NCBI GenBank assembly: GCA_964472265.1
Contig: CAYYJO010000013.1
Span: 1 to 35,707 of the forward strand
Length of the DNA: 35,707 bases
Origin: JAGNLA01 sp964472265
Lineage (GTDB): Bacteria > Caldisericota > Caldisericia > JAAYUI01
Direction: 5' to 3'
How positions within the stretch are numbered: the stretch's first letter is position 1; the number at the start of each line of letters is the position of its first letter. The translations under genes were made by a program, and so were the position numbers. The notes under the pieces are model-generated. The model saw only the letters and a list, made by a program, of their open reading frames with translations, was not told the DNA's origin and did no database searches. Positions 23,391-31,762 of this stretch are shown here, piece by piece.

Positions 23391-24056
23391 ATGAACATCG
23401 ATACCGAAAGTCTTTGGAAAACACTTGACAGCATCAACGAGGACTTCTTTTTTGGAAGGTCGATTCCGAAACCTGACAAGGCTGAGGCAGCCAAGTGGAT
23501 CGCTTCCAGACAAGGTCTGAAAGGTTCCTATGGCAACATGTTTGCACCGACTGCCACAGATTTTGGACTTTCAAGAACCTTCACTGGCGAGAAAATCGCT
23601 TCCAGAGCTGCAACGGCACACATCCTCGGTGAAGAAGCGCTAAGGTGCCTGTCAAAACTGGATGTGAAGGGTAATCAGATAGAAACAGCCTACAACCAGG
23701 CGAACCTGGACATGGGTGATCGGCTTGGCGAAACAATAAACGGCAAATTCTGCTGCGGGACATGCTCGGTTGCGATGTGGAGAAACCTTGTCACGGGCGG
23801 ACTCACCCATCAGGAGGCACGTTTGAGAGCTGGCATGCAGGAATTAAAGAAATCCAGGCTGGAAACAGGCAAGTGGCGTTTGTTTCCATTTTTCTGGACG
23901 CTCTCCGCTCTTGTTGAAATTGACTCGAAGGAAGCCGTTGAGGAGATGAGGCATGCTACTCCTGCAATCGAACGTTCATTGAAAAAATCAGCCGAGGATC
24001 CAATCTACGACAAACGAAGGAAGGCCATCTGTGAGATGGTTCTGGCAAAGGTCTGA
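23391..24056 (+). CDS. Uncharacterised helical protein with CCGTC motif
   Basis: 221 residues, no signal peptide or membrane segment. I do not recognise a named family. Visible marks are GKFCCGTCSVAMWRNL (about 118-133), helical charged stretches after 140, and a C-terminal region (WRLFPFFWTLSALVEID, then EEMRHATPAIERSLKK) of amphipathic helices resembling proteins with alpha-alpha repeats. GGAGG lies 6 bases before the ATG. It is followed 2 bases after its stop by another uncharacterised gene, so the two surely work together. The Cys pair could bind a metal. Confidence 0.7.
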   Translation: MNIDTESLWKTLDSINEDFFFGRSIPKPDKAEAAKWIASRQGLKGSYGNMFAPTATDFGLSRTFTGEKIASRAATAHILGEEALRCLSKLDVKGNQIETAYNQANLDMGDRLGETINGKFCCGTCSVAMWRNLVTGGLTHQEARLRAGMQELKKSRLETGKWRLFPFFWTLSALVEIDSKEAVEEMRHATPAIERSLKKSAEDPIYDKRRKAICEMVLAKV

Positions 24057-24058
24057 AA

Positions 24059-24931
24059 ATGGTTGAAGGACTCTGGATTTTTGGCAATGGCAATCGGGAT
24101 GATTCCTTTGGCGCAGGATTAAGATACGTTCTCTCCAGATTCGGGCTTGGTTCCAGCCAGGCCTGGGTTGACGGACTTTCTGGCATGGCTTTCTCTCTGC
24201 CGCTTCTGACCGAAGAGGATTGCATGGCATGGTGGATGGAAGGCGGAAACGACATAAGGGCTGAGTTTGTTTCAAGCGCTCTTGGTCTGGTTCACGAAGA
24301 AATAAAGATAAAATCTGAACATTCCAGCAACGTCGACCTTTGCAGGGATCGTGAGTTTTGGAAGATCATCAGGGAAAAACTCGACAAAGACTACATTATT
24401 CTCGAAAACACATGGCCATTGTGGTCGGTGATCGATGGCTGGAATGATGAAGAAAACCATGCTGAAAGGGTTGTTTTCGACGGATTCCCAATGTTTGGCA
24501 ACCCAAACGGCGTTTTCCACGTTTTTGGCAAAGGTGGGGAACCGATACCCAAAAGGGAAGCGATATCTCAGGCGTTGGAATTTGGCGAAAGATTGATGGG
24601 AACCGAGTTCGACACCAATGGGATCATGTTTGCCGATGCCATTGAAAAGGCTACAAAAGCCCATCTGATCAACGATCATTTCTGTGTACCATGCGGAAAC
24701 GACGATATGGGCTGCTTTACCCGTACACTTTCAAGGATCAGGGGAAGGAATCTATCACTTGCCGGATTTATCACCGAGGCCAGCGAATACATGAAATTAC
24801 CTGACAAATACATGGATCAGAAATCAAAATCGCTGGAAACGGCTGAAAAACTTCTGACTATTTTAAAAAATCCGGAACTTCCAAAGCTTTGGCACGATAA
24901 AACACAGATTATTCCGATGCTGCCGTTTTAG
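24059..24931 (+). CDS. BtrH-N / C39-like papain-fold protein, weak assignment
   Basis: 290 residues. The N-terminal region (SFGAGLRYVLSRFGLGSSQAWVDGLSGMAFSLPLL) has the pattern of BtrH-N/C39-like papain-fold proteins. At the place where such proteins have the Cys nucleophile there is Ser (DDSF), so a peptidase or acyltransferase role may be lost. The middle holds NTWPLWSVIDGW and FDGFPMFGNPNG; the C-terminal half is helical with HFCVPCGNDDMGCFTR. AAAGG precedes the ATG. It is co-transcribed with the 23391 gene. Its stop overlaps the converging stop of the gene at 24928. Confidence 0.55.
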   Translation: MVEGLWIFGNGNRDDSFGAGLRYVLSRFGLGSSQAWVDGLSGMAFSLPLLTEEDCMAWWMEGGNDIRAEFVSSALGLVHEEIKIKSEHSSNVDLCRDREFWKIIREKLDKDYIILENTWPLWSVIDGWNDEENHAERVVFDGFPMFGNPNGVFHVFGKGGEPIPKREAISQALEFGERLMGTEFDTNGIMFADAIEKATKAHLINDHFCVPCGNDDMGCFTRTLSRIRGRNLSLAGFITEASEYMKLPDKYMDQKSKSLETAEKLLTILKNPELPKLWHDKTQIIPMLPF

Positions 24932-25638
24932 TCGCAGAACCTGATTGTGCCATTCTGACCGGTTCTGTCCCACTCAATACAGACATCAAACGCCGTGCTG
25001 ATCAGACCCAGTGGCACAAACATAGTGCCATCGTAAAATGCCGGTGCGGGGTTTGAAACGTGGGTTTTGCCGTTGACCTCGAACTCCTCGACATCAGGAA
25101 GTATCTCAATCACTCGGTCTAGCCTGAAAATTTTTATGCTTGTGTCTTTAGGGTTGTAAAGCGTTGTGGCACCGAGCACATCACAGACAAACCTTAGAGG
25201 GACAAGCGGTGTACAGCCTTTCATCCTCATCGGAGCTTTGACTTGAATGGATCGGCCGTTGAGGGTGGCCGTTTTTGAGCCGATTTTAAGCTTCAACTCT
25301 AGCGTGTTTTCTGTGGCAACCTTGATGTTTACAGTCTCTACGGTCTTTGTTTTTGATTTGACCGATATTGTTCCAGAATGAGCTGCACCTTTTGGCAACA
25401 GCGATGCCCTTATGGTTATCTTTATCGTTCCTGGTGATTTGATGGCTGTTTTATCCACCTGAATCCACAATTTGTCAGCAGAAATTATGACATCACCACT
25501 TGATTTTATTTGATAGGAAACAGTTTTCTGGTTGCCTCTCAAAACCTTGCCAAAATCAATGGTTGTTTGTGCCGATCCCACGAACGAAAACGGCATAAAA
25601 AGCAAAGCAAAAGCCATGAAAACAGGGATTGTCCTCAT
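24928..25638 (-). CDS. Secreted protein with copper-amine-oxidase-N-like (stalk) domain
   Basis: 236 residues with a signal peptide (MRTIPVFMAFALLFMPFSFVGSAQ). The first half is a beta-rich domain (TTIDFGKVLRGNQKTVSY, ...SGTISVKSKTKTV) like Ig/ASPM-type folds. The second half is the copper amine oxidase N-like repeat: TATLNGRSIQVKAPM, TPLVPLRFVCDVLGA, then EFEVNGKTHV and TMFVPLGLISTAFD. The same stalk domain occurs in the 14035 gene, so this organism uses it widely in envelope proteins. No Shine-Dalgarno site is present. TATACT (25647-25652 on this strand) ends 8 bases before the ATG. Confidence 0.8.
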   Translation of the reverse strand: MRTIPVFMAFALLFMPFSFVGSAQTTIDFGKVLRGNQKTVSYQIKSSGDVIISADKLWIQVDKTAIKSPGTIKITIRASLLPKGAAHSGTISVKSKTKTVETVNIKVATENTLELKLKIGSKTATLNGRSIQVKAPMRMKGCTPLVPLRFVCDVLGATTLYNPKDTSIKIFRLDRVIEILPDVEEFEVNGKTHVSNPAPAFYDGTMFVPLGLISTAFDVCIEWDRTGQNGTIRFCD

Positions 25639-25646
25639 GGCTCGAA

Positions 25647-25652
25647 AGTATA
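25647..25652 (-). promoter_or_regulatory. -10 box of a likely leaderless promoter
   Basis: TATACT on the minus strand, 8 bases ahead of ATG 25638, with no Shine-Dalgarno site between. The -35 region is poor. It separates this gene from the iscU operon, whose stop is at 25672. Confidence 0.45.
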
Positions 25653-25671
25653 GTCTGGAATTGATAAACTC

Positions 25672-26085
25672 CTAGCCTTCCTCAACGTCTTCCGGTTCCG
25701 GAATGTCTTCGTAGGGCAGGCCGTTGCGCTTCTTGTAGTTGTTGATTGCCCTTGCAAGTGCGGTTTGGCCAAGCATCGAGCAGTGCATCTTGTTTGGCGG
25801 GAGTCCACCAAGCGCCTCTGCGATTGCGTTGTTTGAAACCTTCAGGGCTTCGTCGACGGTCAGGCCAATGGCCATTTCCGACATCATGGATGAAACGGCG
25901 ATTGCAGCGCCACAACCGAAGGTTTTGAACTTGATGTCTGTGATGCGACCATCTTTGACCTTGATGTAAAACGTCATCATGTCGCCGCAGATTGGGTTTC
26001 CAACCTCGCCGATTCCGTCAGCATCAGGAATCTCGCCAACATTTCGCGGGTTTTTGAAATGCTCAATGACCTTTTGTGAATACAT
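25672..26085 (-). CDS. iscU: Iron-sulfur cluster scaffold protein IscU/NifU-N type
   Basis: A 137-residue scaffold on which Fe-S clusters are built. The three ligand cysteines are present: C33 (GNPICGDMM, with Asp35 stabilising cluster release), C58 (FGCGAA) and C102 (MHCSMLG). The length suits a stand-alone NifU-N/IscU. The acidic tail (EDIPEPEDVEEG) is not usual. AAGGAGAT sits 9 bases before the ATG, inside the 3' end of nifS, which it overlaps by 23 bases. It receives sulfur from the cysteine desulfurase encoded just upstream. Confidence 0.95.
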   Translation of the reverse strand: MYSQKVIEHFKNPRNVGEIPDADGIGEVGNPICGDMMTFYIKVKDGRITDIKFKTFGCGAAIAVSSMMSEMAIGLTVDEALKVSNNAIAEALGGLPPNKMHCSMLGQTALARAINNYKKRNGLPYEDIPEPEDVEEG

Positions 26086-27265
26086 CTTTATTTATCTCCT
26101 TGTCCGGACCGATTGCCGACATAGCTCGAAGCCTCGCAACAACAGCTGGAAGCACTTCCATTACCTTGTCAACATCTTTCATTGTGTTGTCCTTGCCAAA
26201 CGAAAACCTTATCGAACCGTTGATTATGTCATGCGGAACGCACATTGCCAGAAGAACGTGTGAAGCAGCCAGCGATTGTGAAGTGCAAGCCGAACCCGAC
26301 GACGCCTGAATGTTGCCATCCATGTCAAGCAGCATAAGCATTGCTTCACCTTCGCAATATCTGATGCTCACGTTGAGGATTTGCGGCAACCGGTTCCCGC
26401 ATGAACAGTTTATTTTGATATCGCTTATGTTTTCGGCAATTCTTTTTTGAAGTTCATCACGAAGTTTGCCGGTATGTTCCATGTGCCAGACCAATCTTTC
26501 CCCGGCCAGTTGGGCAGCCTTGCCCATCCCCACAATACCAGGAGTGTTGTAGGTTCCAGGCCTTAACGACTTTTCCTGACCACCGCCAACCATCACCGGC
26601 CTTATCTTCACTCCTTTACGGATAAAGATCACACCAATCCCTTTTGGTCCGTAAAATTTGTGAGCCGAGATCGAAAGCAGGTCTACGCCAAGCGCCTTCA
26701 CATCAACTGGAATTTTGCCTACAGCCTGGACAGCGTCAGTGTGGAAGTAAACGCCCTTTTCCTTGCAGATTTTGGCAAGTTCTGCAATCGGCTGGATTGT
26801 TCCCACCTCGTTGTTGGCCATCATGATCGAAACGATTGCTGTTTTGTCTGTTATTGCCTGCTCAAGATCGGCCGGGTTGACTGTCCCGTCTTTGTCGACA
26901 GGTAGGTAGGTTGCGGTTGCGCCGTAGTTTTTAACTAAATCCTGAACTGTGTGCAGTACGGCATGGTGTTCAATTTGTGTTGTTATGATGTGGTTCTTGT
27001 CTGGCGTAAGCCTGTAATAGGCGCCTCTGAGTGCCATGTTGTCGGCTTCGGTTCCGCCTGATGTGAAATAGATTTCGGCAGGATCTGCATTAATCAGGCC
27101 AGCAATCTGTTTTCTAGCGTTTTCAACTGCCTCAAACGCTTTTTGTCCAACCGAATGCTGGGATGAGGCGTTTCCAAATTCCTCGGTAAAATAGGGGATC
27201 ATTGCTTCCAGAACTTCGGGGTCAACCGGAGTGGTGGCTGAGTGATCCAGGTATACTGACTTCAT
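26063..27265 (-). CDS. nifS: Cysteine desulfurase NifS/IscS
   Basis: 400 residues from the ATG at 27265, chosen for GGAGG 5 bases ahead and for the N-terminus MKSVYLDHSATTPVD. It is a PLP enzyme: Lys203 (SAHKFYGPKG) binds PLP, His101 lies in IEHHAV, and the catalytic Cys327 is in SSGSACTSQ, a short extended loop as in the NifS/IscS class. It takes sulfur from cysteine and gives it to IscU, encoded next. It overlaps the upstream MerR gene by 4 bases. The order is merR-like, nifS, iscU, a compact Fe-S assembly operon without iscR, iscA or hscBA. Confidence 0.96.
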   Translation of the reverse strand: MKSVYLDHSATTPVDPEVLEAMIPYFTEEFGNASSQHSVGQKAFEAVENARKQIAGLINADPAEIYFTSGGTEADNMALRGAYYRLTPDKNHIITTQIEHHAVLHTVQDLVKNYGATATYLPVDKDGTVNPADLEQAITDKTAIVSIMMANNEVGTIQPIAELAKICKEKGVYFHTDAVQAVGKIPVDVKALGVDLLSISAHKFYGPKGIGVIFIRKGVKIRPVMVGGGQEKSLRPGTYNTPGIVGMGKAAQLAGERLVWHMEHTGKLRDELQKRIAENISDIKINCSCGNRLPQILNVSIRYCEGEAMLMLLDMDGNIQASSGSACTSQSLAASHVLLAMCVPHDIINGSIRFSFGKDNTMKDVDKVMEVLPAVVARLRAMSAIGPDKEINKDVFTKGH

Positions 27266-27564
27266 TTTGCCTCCACATTGAGCTTCAGACACGATTTGAT
27301 GCGATCGCAGTGCCTGCTTGTGCAGGTGTCTAGAATCTCAAGGATTTTTTTGACTCCCTGCAGGTTTATTCCAGCTTCCGACGTCAGGCGTTTGATGAGT
27401 TCGAGACGGTCGACGTCCTCCAAAGAATACAGTCTTCGCGAGCCTTTGTCAGCTCTGGTGGGTGTAAGTAATCCCGACTTTTCCCAAAGCCTGAGGGTTT
27501 GCTCACAGACACCAATCATGTCTGCAACTACTGAAATTGGTAATGCTGGTCTATCTGATTCCAT
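27262..27564 (-). CDS. MerR-family regulator with C-terminal cysteine cluster
   Basis: 100 residues from the ATG at 27564. A longer frame to 27648 would read through the promoter and give an unlikely hydrophobic lead. The winged helix-turn-helix is typical (PISVVADMIGVCEQTLRLWEKSGLL, then RLYSLEDVDRLELIKRL), closest in style to HspR-like MerR proteins (GINLQGVKKILEIL). The C-terminus has C81, His85, C86 and C92 (CTSRHCDRIKSC), which could bind a metal or Fe-S cluster, as SoxR does with a different spacing. It heads the nifS-iscU operon, the place IscR holds in other bacteria. The transcript seems leaderless and an operator-like dyad covers its promoter. Confidence 0.9.
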   Translation of the reverse strand: MESDRPALPISVVADMIGVCEQTLRLWEKSGLLTPTRADKGSRRLYSLEDVDRLELIKRLTSEAGINLQGVKKILEILDTCTSRHCDRIKSCLKLNVEAK

Positions 27565-27569
27565 CTGGG

Positions 27570-27600
27570 TTGATAGTAACCTTATAAAGAGTATTGTCAA
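27570..27600 (-). promoter_or_regulatory. Promoter and dyad operator of the merR-nifS-iscU operon
   Basis: On the minus strand, TTGACA (27595-27600), 16-base spacer, TACTAT (27573-27578), then 8 bases to the ATG. The same stretch is a dyad centred on 27585: TTGATAGTA (27570-27578) against TATTGTCAA (27592-27600) with two G-T mismatches, and an inner CTT/AAG match. This suits a MerR dimer sitting between and across the -35 and -10 boxes. Confidence 0.7.
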
Positions 27601-27666
27601 GTATATTATTAAATTAATCATTAAATATTGTAATATCGATACTTTCATAAATTATGGCAGAATATG

Positions 27667-29496
27667 CTACAGGTTTTGTGTGATTACGTTTACAATGGAT
27701 TGTGCATCAAGCCCATATTTGGCAAGCAGAACCTGTCTTTTACCGATCTCAGGAAATACAACAGGCAGACCAAGGTTTATTGTTTTTATCCCAGTTAGCA
27801 GAGCGATTTTTTGACCGACGCCACCCTCGATAATACCCTCTTCGATTGTAACAATCAGCTTTTTACCTTTGGAATGCTCAATCAATGCTGTTTCATCCAA
27901 TGGTTTTACAAACCTGAGATTGAGCACAGATGCCGATACTCCTTTGGTTTCAAGAATTTTGGCAGCTTCATGGGCAGGCTTTCTCATTGATCCAAGATAG
28001 CAGATCAGAACATCATTTCCCTTAATTTCAAGTGATGCCTTGCCATACATGACCGGCGATGACAAATCATCGTTAACCTTGTCTTTTGGGTATCTCAAGG
28101 CTGATGGTGATGGCAAGGATACCGCCAGTCTAAGCATTTCTTCAAATTCACGGGCAGTTGAGGGCGCCATTACTGTCATGTTGGGAACGGTTGAAAGATA
28201 GGCCAAATCAAATATCCCCTGGTGTGTAGGCCCATCGTCTGGCACCAGTCCAGCTCTGTCGATTGCGAAAACCACCGGAAGGTTGTTCAGGGCAACATCG
28301 TGAATGATCTGGTCATAAGCTCTCTGCAAAAAAGTGCTGTAGATGGCAACAACAGGCTTCATACCGTTTTTTGCAAGCGATGCACCAATCGTGACCGCCA
28401 GAGGTTCAGCTATGCCAACGTCAATGACTCTGTCAGGGAACTTCTCGCTCAGGATTGAAAGCCCGGTGCCTTCAGACATTGCCGCCGTTATACCGACAAT
28501 TCTTTCATCCTTTGCTGCAAGTCTGGACATGGTTTCGCCAAAAAGGGCCGAGTAGGACTTGTCTGCCGGTTTTGTGTCACCGTTTTCAAGCGAAAAGGGG
28601 GCGGTTCCGTGGAACTGCGTCGGCTTGCATTCGGCAAAATCACAGCCTTTGCCTTTCTTTGTTTTGACGTGCAGAAGGACTGGCATATTGAATTTCTTGA
28701 TGTGACCAAGGAAGGTAACAATCGTTGAAATGTCGTGCCCGTCGACTGGACCAAGGTATTTGAAACCCAGTTGTTCAAAAATCTGATCTGCCATCAAGGC
28801 TTTTTTAAAAACAGATTTTAGCTTCATACCCTGGAAGAGCATGAATTCACCGAATTTACCCCACCTCATGAATGCAAGGCCAATTTTTCTTGAAAATGAG
28901 CGATAGGCAAGCGATGCCCTGAATTTGGAGGTTAGAAGCGACATTGCCCCGACAGAGTGGCTGATGCTCATCTCGTTGTCGTTGAGAATGACCACAACGT
29001 CTGTGTCTTTCTGGCCAAGGAAGTTGAGGGCTTCGTAAGATTCTCCGCCAGTCAAACCACCATCGCCAACCACAGCGATTATTTTCCGCCTCTCGCCTTT
29101 TAGGTCACGGGCGAGTGCCTCGCCTGCAGCCAGCCCGATTGAAGTCGAGGCGTGACCTGTGTTGTATCGGTCGTATGGCGATTCCTCAGGATTCGGGTAG
29201 CCGGAGAGTCCGTTTTCAAGCCTGATTGTGTCAAAGTTGCTGTTTCTGCCGGATAAAATCTTGTGAGTGTAGCATTGGTGACCAACGTCGAAAATGATTG
29301 AATCGTTTGGGGGGTTGAAAACGTAATGGATTGCGATTGTAAGATCGACTACACCAAGGTTTGACGCCAGGTGACCGCCGTTTTTTGACATGACTGAAAT
29401 GATCCGCTCCCTGATCTCTTTTGCAAGCTCCGGTAAGCGTTTGACCTCAATTTTCTTGAGGTCGATCCCTTCATTGATATCGTCAAGCAAACTCAT
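27667..29496 (-). CDS. dxs: 1-deoxy-D-xylulose-5-phosphate synthase
   Basis: A 609-residue thiamine-diphosphate enzyme that joins pyruvate and glyceraldehyde 3-phosphate to make DXP, the entry to the MEP isoprenoid route and to thiamine/pyridoxal. GGHLASNLGVVDLT (40-53), the ThDP motif GDGGLTGG (144-151) followed by LNDNEMSIS, and the central transketolase block FLQRAYDQIIHDV and DRAGLVPDDGPTHQG are all typical. Full length. No Shine-Dalgarno site; a weak TTGAAA-N16-CATCAT-N9-ATG promoter may lie directly upstream. It is separated from the MerR gene by about 100 AT-rich bases with no clear terminator. Confidence 0.97.
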   Translation of the reverse strand: MSLLDDINEGIDLKKIEVKRLPELAKEIRERIISVMSKNGGHLASNLGVVDLTIAIHYVFNPPNDSIIFDVGHQCYTHKILSGRNSNFDTIRLENGLSGYPNPEESPYDRYNTGHASTSIGLAAGEALARDLKGERRKIIAVVGDGGLTGGESYEALNFLGQKDTDVVVILNDNEMSISHSVGAMSLLTSKFRASLAYRSFSRKIGLAFMRWGKFGEFMLFQGMKLKSVFKKALMADQIFEQLGFKYLGPVDGHDISTIVTFLGHIKKFNMPVLLHVKTKKGKGCDFAECKPTQFHGTAPFSLENGDTKPADKSYSALFGETMSRLAAKDERIVGITAAMSEGTGLSILSEKFPDRVIDVGIAEPLAVTIGASLAKNGMKPVVAIYSTFLQRAYDQIIHDVALNNLPVVFAIDRAGLVPDDGPTHQGIFDLAYLSTVPNMTVMAPSTAREFEEMLRLAVSLPSPSALRYPKDKVNDDLSSPVMYGKASLEIKGNDVLICYLGSMRKPAHEAAKILETKGVSASVLNLRFVKPLDETALIEHSKGKKLIVTIEEGIIEGGVGQKIALLTGIKTINLGLPVVFPEIGKRQVLLAKYGLDAQSIVNVITQNL

Positions 29497-29536
29497 TTTA
29501 CTGCAATGATGTACAATAAACCCCGTTTTTCAAGGT

Positions 29537-29565
29537 TTGTTGACCGGAAACCGGATGGGTATACC
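29537..29565 (+). promoter_or_regulatory. Candidate promoter of the CoA-binding/selA operon
   Basis: TTGTTG (29537-29542), 17-base spacer, TATACC (29560-29565), then 8 bases to the ATG at 29574. There is no Shine-Dalgarno site in between. Both boxes are imperfect. Confidence 0.4.
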
Positions 29566-29573
29566 ATGAAGCC

Positions 29574-29960
29574 ATGAACGAATATGAAATTCTCAAGTCG
29601 GCGAAGGTGATCGCGGTTCTGGGTTTTTCGCCAGATCCATCAAGAACAAGCTGCCATGCAGCCAGTTTCCTCATCGACAAAGGCTATGAAGCCTATCTGG
29701 TCAATCCAGTTTATGAAGGCACGGAGAGTTTTGGTAGAACGGTTGTTTCGTCGCTATCCCAAGTGCCGGTTCACATCGATATAATCGACGTTTTCAGAAG
29801 ATCAGAAGCCATTCCTGAGCTTGTTGATGAGATGATTGCAGTTAAACCAGGAACAGTTTGGTTCCAGCTCGGTATTTTCTCGCCTGAATCAGAGATTAAG
29901 CTTAAGGATGCAGGTATAAATGTCGTTTCAAACAGATGCGTGATGCAGGTGCTCGGATGA
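29574..29960 (+). CDS. CoA-binding domain protein (YccU-like)
   Basis: A 128-residue Rossmann-like CoA-binding protein of the small stand-alone kind. ILKSAKVIAVLGFSPDPSRTSCHAASFL opens the nucleotide-binding fold, YLVNPVYEG matches the family, and the end has WFQLGIFSPES and INVVSNRCVMQVL, as in YccU relatives. The physiological role of these proteins is not firmly known. It overlaps the thioesterase gene by 4 bases and is first in an operon with thioesterase, selA and nth. It appears to be leaderless. Confidence 0.9.
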   Translation: MNEYEILKSAKVIAVLGFSPDPSRTSCHAASFLIDKGYEAYLVNPVYEGTESFGRTVVSSLSQVPVHIDIIDVFRRSEAIPELVDEMIAVKPGTVWFQLGIFSPESEIKLKDAGINVVSNRCVMQVLG

Positions 29961-30364
29961 CCGAATACAAGGGAACAGACACGAATTGTTTTGCCTGTGG
30001 CCGACGAAATCCAGATGGTCTGCAGCTGAAGTTCGGTCATTTCGATGGTTATGTTGAAGCCTTTTTCGACTGTCCAATAAAATTTCAGGGCTGGGACGGC
30101 ATCATACATGGCGGAATAGTGTCGACGCTGCTTGATGAAGTGATGTATCACGCGATGGTTGACAAACCTGATGCCTTGACGGCGGAGATGACGGTCAGAT
30201 TCATGAAGCCACTAAAAGTCGGAACAAAGGCAAGACTCGTCGGTTTTGTTGACGGTGTGAACGGCAGGATCATCACCACGAGAGGTGAGATTTACGATGA
30301 AAACGGCGTTCTCATTGCAAAAGGAACGGCCAGGTATATGATTGTACGGAAAGAACCCGCTTAA
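29957..30364 (+). CDS. PaaI/YbgC-like hotdog thioesterase
   Basis: 135 residues from the ATG of an ATGA overlap at 29957. The hotdog-fold signature GIIHGGIVSTLLDEVMYHA (with the HGG and the acidic residue at the helix start) and the late strand segment AEMTVRFMKPLKVGTKARLVG are clear. The N-terminal C-x2-C pair (CFACG) is seen in some thioesterase relatives of this type. It hydrolyses an acyl-CoA of unknown nature; a CoA-binding partner is encoded just before it. Confidence 0.9.
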   Translation: MTEYKGTDTNCFACGRRNPDGLQLKFGHFDGYVEAFFDCPIKFQGWDGIIHGGIVSTLLDEVMYHAMVDKPDALTAEMTVRFMKPLKVGTKARLVGFVDGVNGRIITTRGEIYDENGVLIAKGTARYMIVRKEPA

Positions 30365-30376
30365 GGAGGAACCGTG

Positions 30377-31762
30377 ATGCAGGAGCTTTTCAAGGCAATC
30401 CCCCAGGTCTCGGCGATAATCGACGATCCATCGTTTTCAAAAAAGTATGGGCACATCAGGCAAGACTTTGTGACAAATCTTCTCCGCGACGGGCTTGAGT
30501 CAGTTCGATCCAGCATCAAGGACGGAAAAATCACCGATGTCAAAGGTGTTGAAAAGGCTGTTTCAAAAATGGTCGATGCCAAACTTTCAATCCTCCTCAA
30601 CCCTTCGCTCATCCGTGTTGTCAATGCCACCGGAATCGTTCTTCACACAAATCTTGGCAGGGCTCCGATGATGCCAAACCCAAAACTGCCCAACATCCTC
30701 GAAGGCTATTGCAACCTTGAATACGATCTCAAGGAAGGCGTGAGAGGCAAACGTGGCATTCACGTCAGGTCTGTCCTGCAGGTTATGACAGGGGCGCAGT
30801 CGGTTGTGGTCGTAAACAACAATGCCGCCGCCTTGCTCTTGCTCCTGAAAACCCACGCCGATGGCAAAGAAGTAATCGTTTCGAGGGGAGAGCTGATTGA
30901 ACTTGGCGGATCGTTCAGGTTGCCTGAAGTAATGCAGGCTTCGGGCGCAATCCTACGCGAAGTCGGCACGACCAATCGAACACATCTCAAGGATTACGCG
31001 GCAGCAATCAACGAAAAAACGGCAATGATCCTCAAGGTTCACCCATCTAACTATGCAATCAGGGGTTTCACAACTTGTCCGACCAATGCAGAGCTTTCCC
31101 AGCTGGCAAAAGAGAAGGGAATAATCTACTGCAACGACATTGGATCGGGACTCATAAGAAGGATTGACCACCCGAAGTTCAAGGATGAACCCTGCCTTTC
31201 AGAGGCTCTGGCAGATGGGGCAGACGCAGTGCTTTTCTCCGGCGACAAACTATTGGATGGAACCCAGGCAGGATTTATTGTTGGCACAGAAAAAGTTGCC
31301 GGCGCATGTGGAAAGCTGCCGATGATGAGGAGTTTGAGGCTGGCAAAGGCGCACATGTGCATGCTTGAAGAAACGCTCAGGGTCTGGCTCATGTCTGACG
31401 CCGAGGTGATCAAGAGAAATCCTGTGCTCAGGATGATTTCAAGGTCTGATGAGGAACTGAAACTCCACGCCGAAAAACTTTTGGAAATGGTCAAAAAAGC
31501 CATACCTGAATCAAAACCCGAAGTGACAAGCCTTGTTGGTCAGATGGGTGGCGGAACCCTTCCCGATGTCGATTTCAACTCTTTCGGAATCAGACTTACA
31601 TGGAAAGGTGCAGCCCAGGACTTGCTCTCAAAGCTGAGATCTCATTCAACGCCTGTCATTGCCAGAATCGAGGATGATTCAGTCGTGATAGATGCAAGGT
31701 GCATCCTCCCTGGTGAGGACGAAATCGTCGCTCAGGCCATCAAAAACGCCTATGAAAACTGA
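30377..31762 (+). CDS. selA: L-seryl-tRNA(Sec) selenium transferase
   Basis: 461 residues. The frame also opens at a GTG (30374), but the ATG at 30377 has the better distance (7 bases) from AAGGAGG. It is a PLP enzyme: VVNATGIVLHTNLGRAPM (about 81-98), NNNAAALLLLL, and the PLP lysine in LFSGDKLLDGTQAG (Lys291). It converts Ser-tRNA(Sec) to Sec-tRNA(Sec) with selenophosphate, so the organism should make selenoproteins. selB, selD and selC are not in the window. It follows the thioesterase by 12 bases and overlaps nth by 11 bases. Confidence 0.97.
   Translation: MQELFKAIPQVSAIIDDPSFSKKYGHIRQDFVTNLLRDGLESVRSSIKDGKITDVKGVEKAVSKMVDAKLSILLNPSLIRVVNATGIVLHTNLGRAPMMPNPKLPNILEGYCNLEYDLKEGVRGKRGIHVRSVLQVMTGAQSVVVVNNNAAALLLLLKTHADGKEVIVSRGELIELGGSFRLPEVMQASGAILREVGTTNRTHLKDYAAAINEKTAMILKVHPSNYAIRGFTTCPTNAELSQLAKEKGIIYCNDIGSGLIRRIDHPKFKDEPCLSEALADGADAVLFSGDKLLDGTQAGFIVGTEKVAGACGKLPMMRSLRLAKAHMCMLEETLRVWLMSDAEVIKRNPVLRMISRSDEELKLHAEKLLEMVKKAIPESKPEVTSLVGQMGGGTLPDVDFNSFGIRLTWKGAAQDLLSKLRSHSTPVIARIEDDSVVIDARCILPGEDEIVAQAIKNAYEN

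Noticed and set aside
27565..27666. Possible terminator or small RNA between dxs and the MerR gene
   Set aside because: The region is AT-rich with only short weak hairpins and no T-run stem typical of a terminator. It is mostly the MerR promoter.
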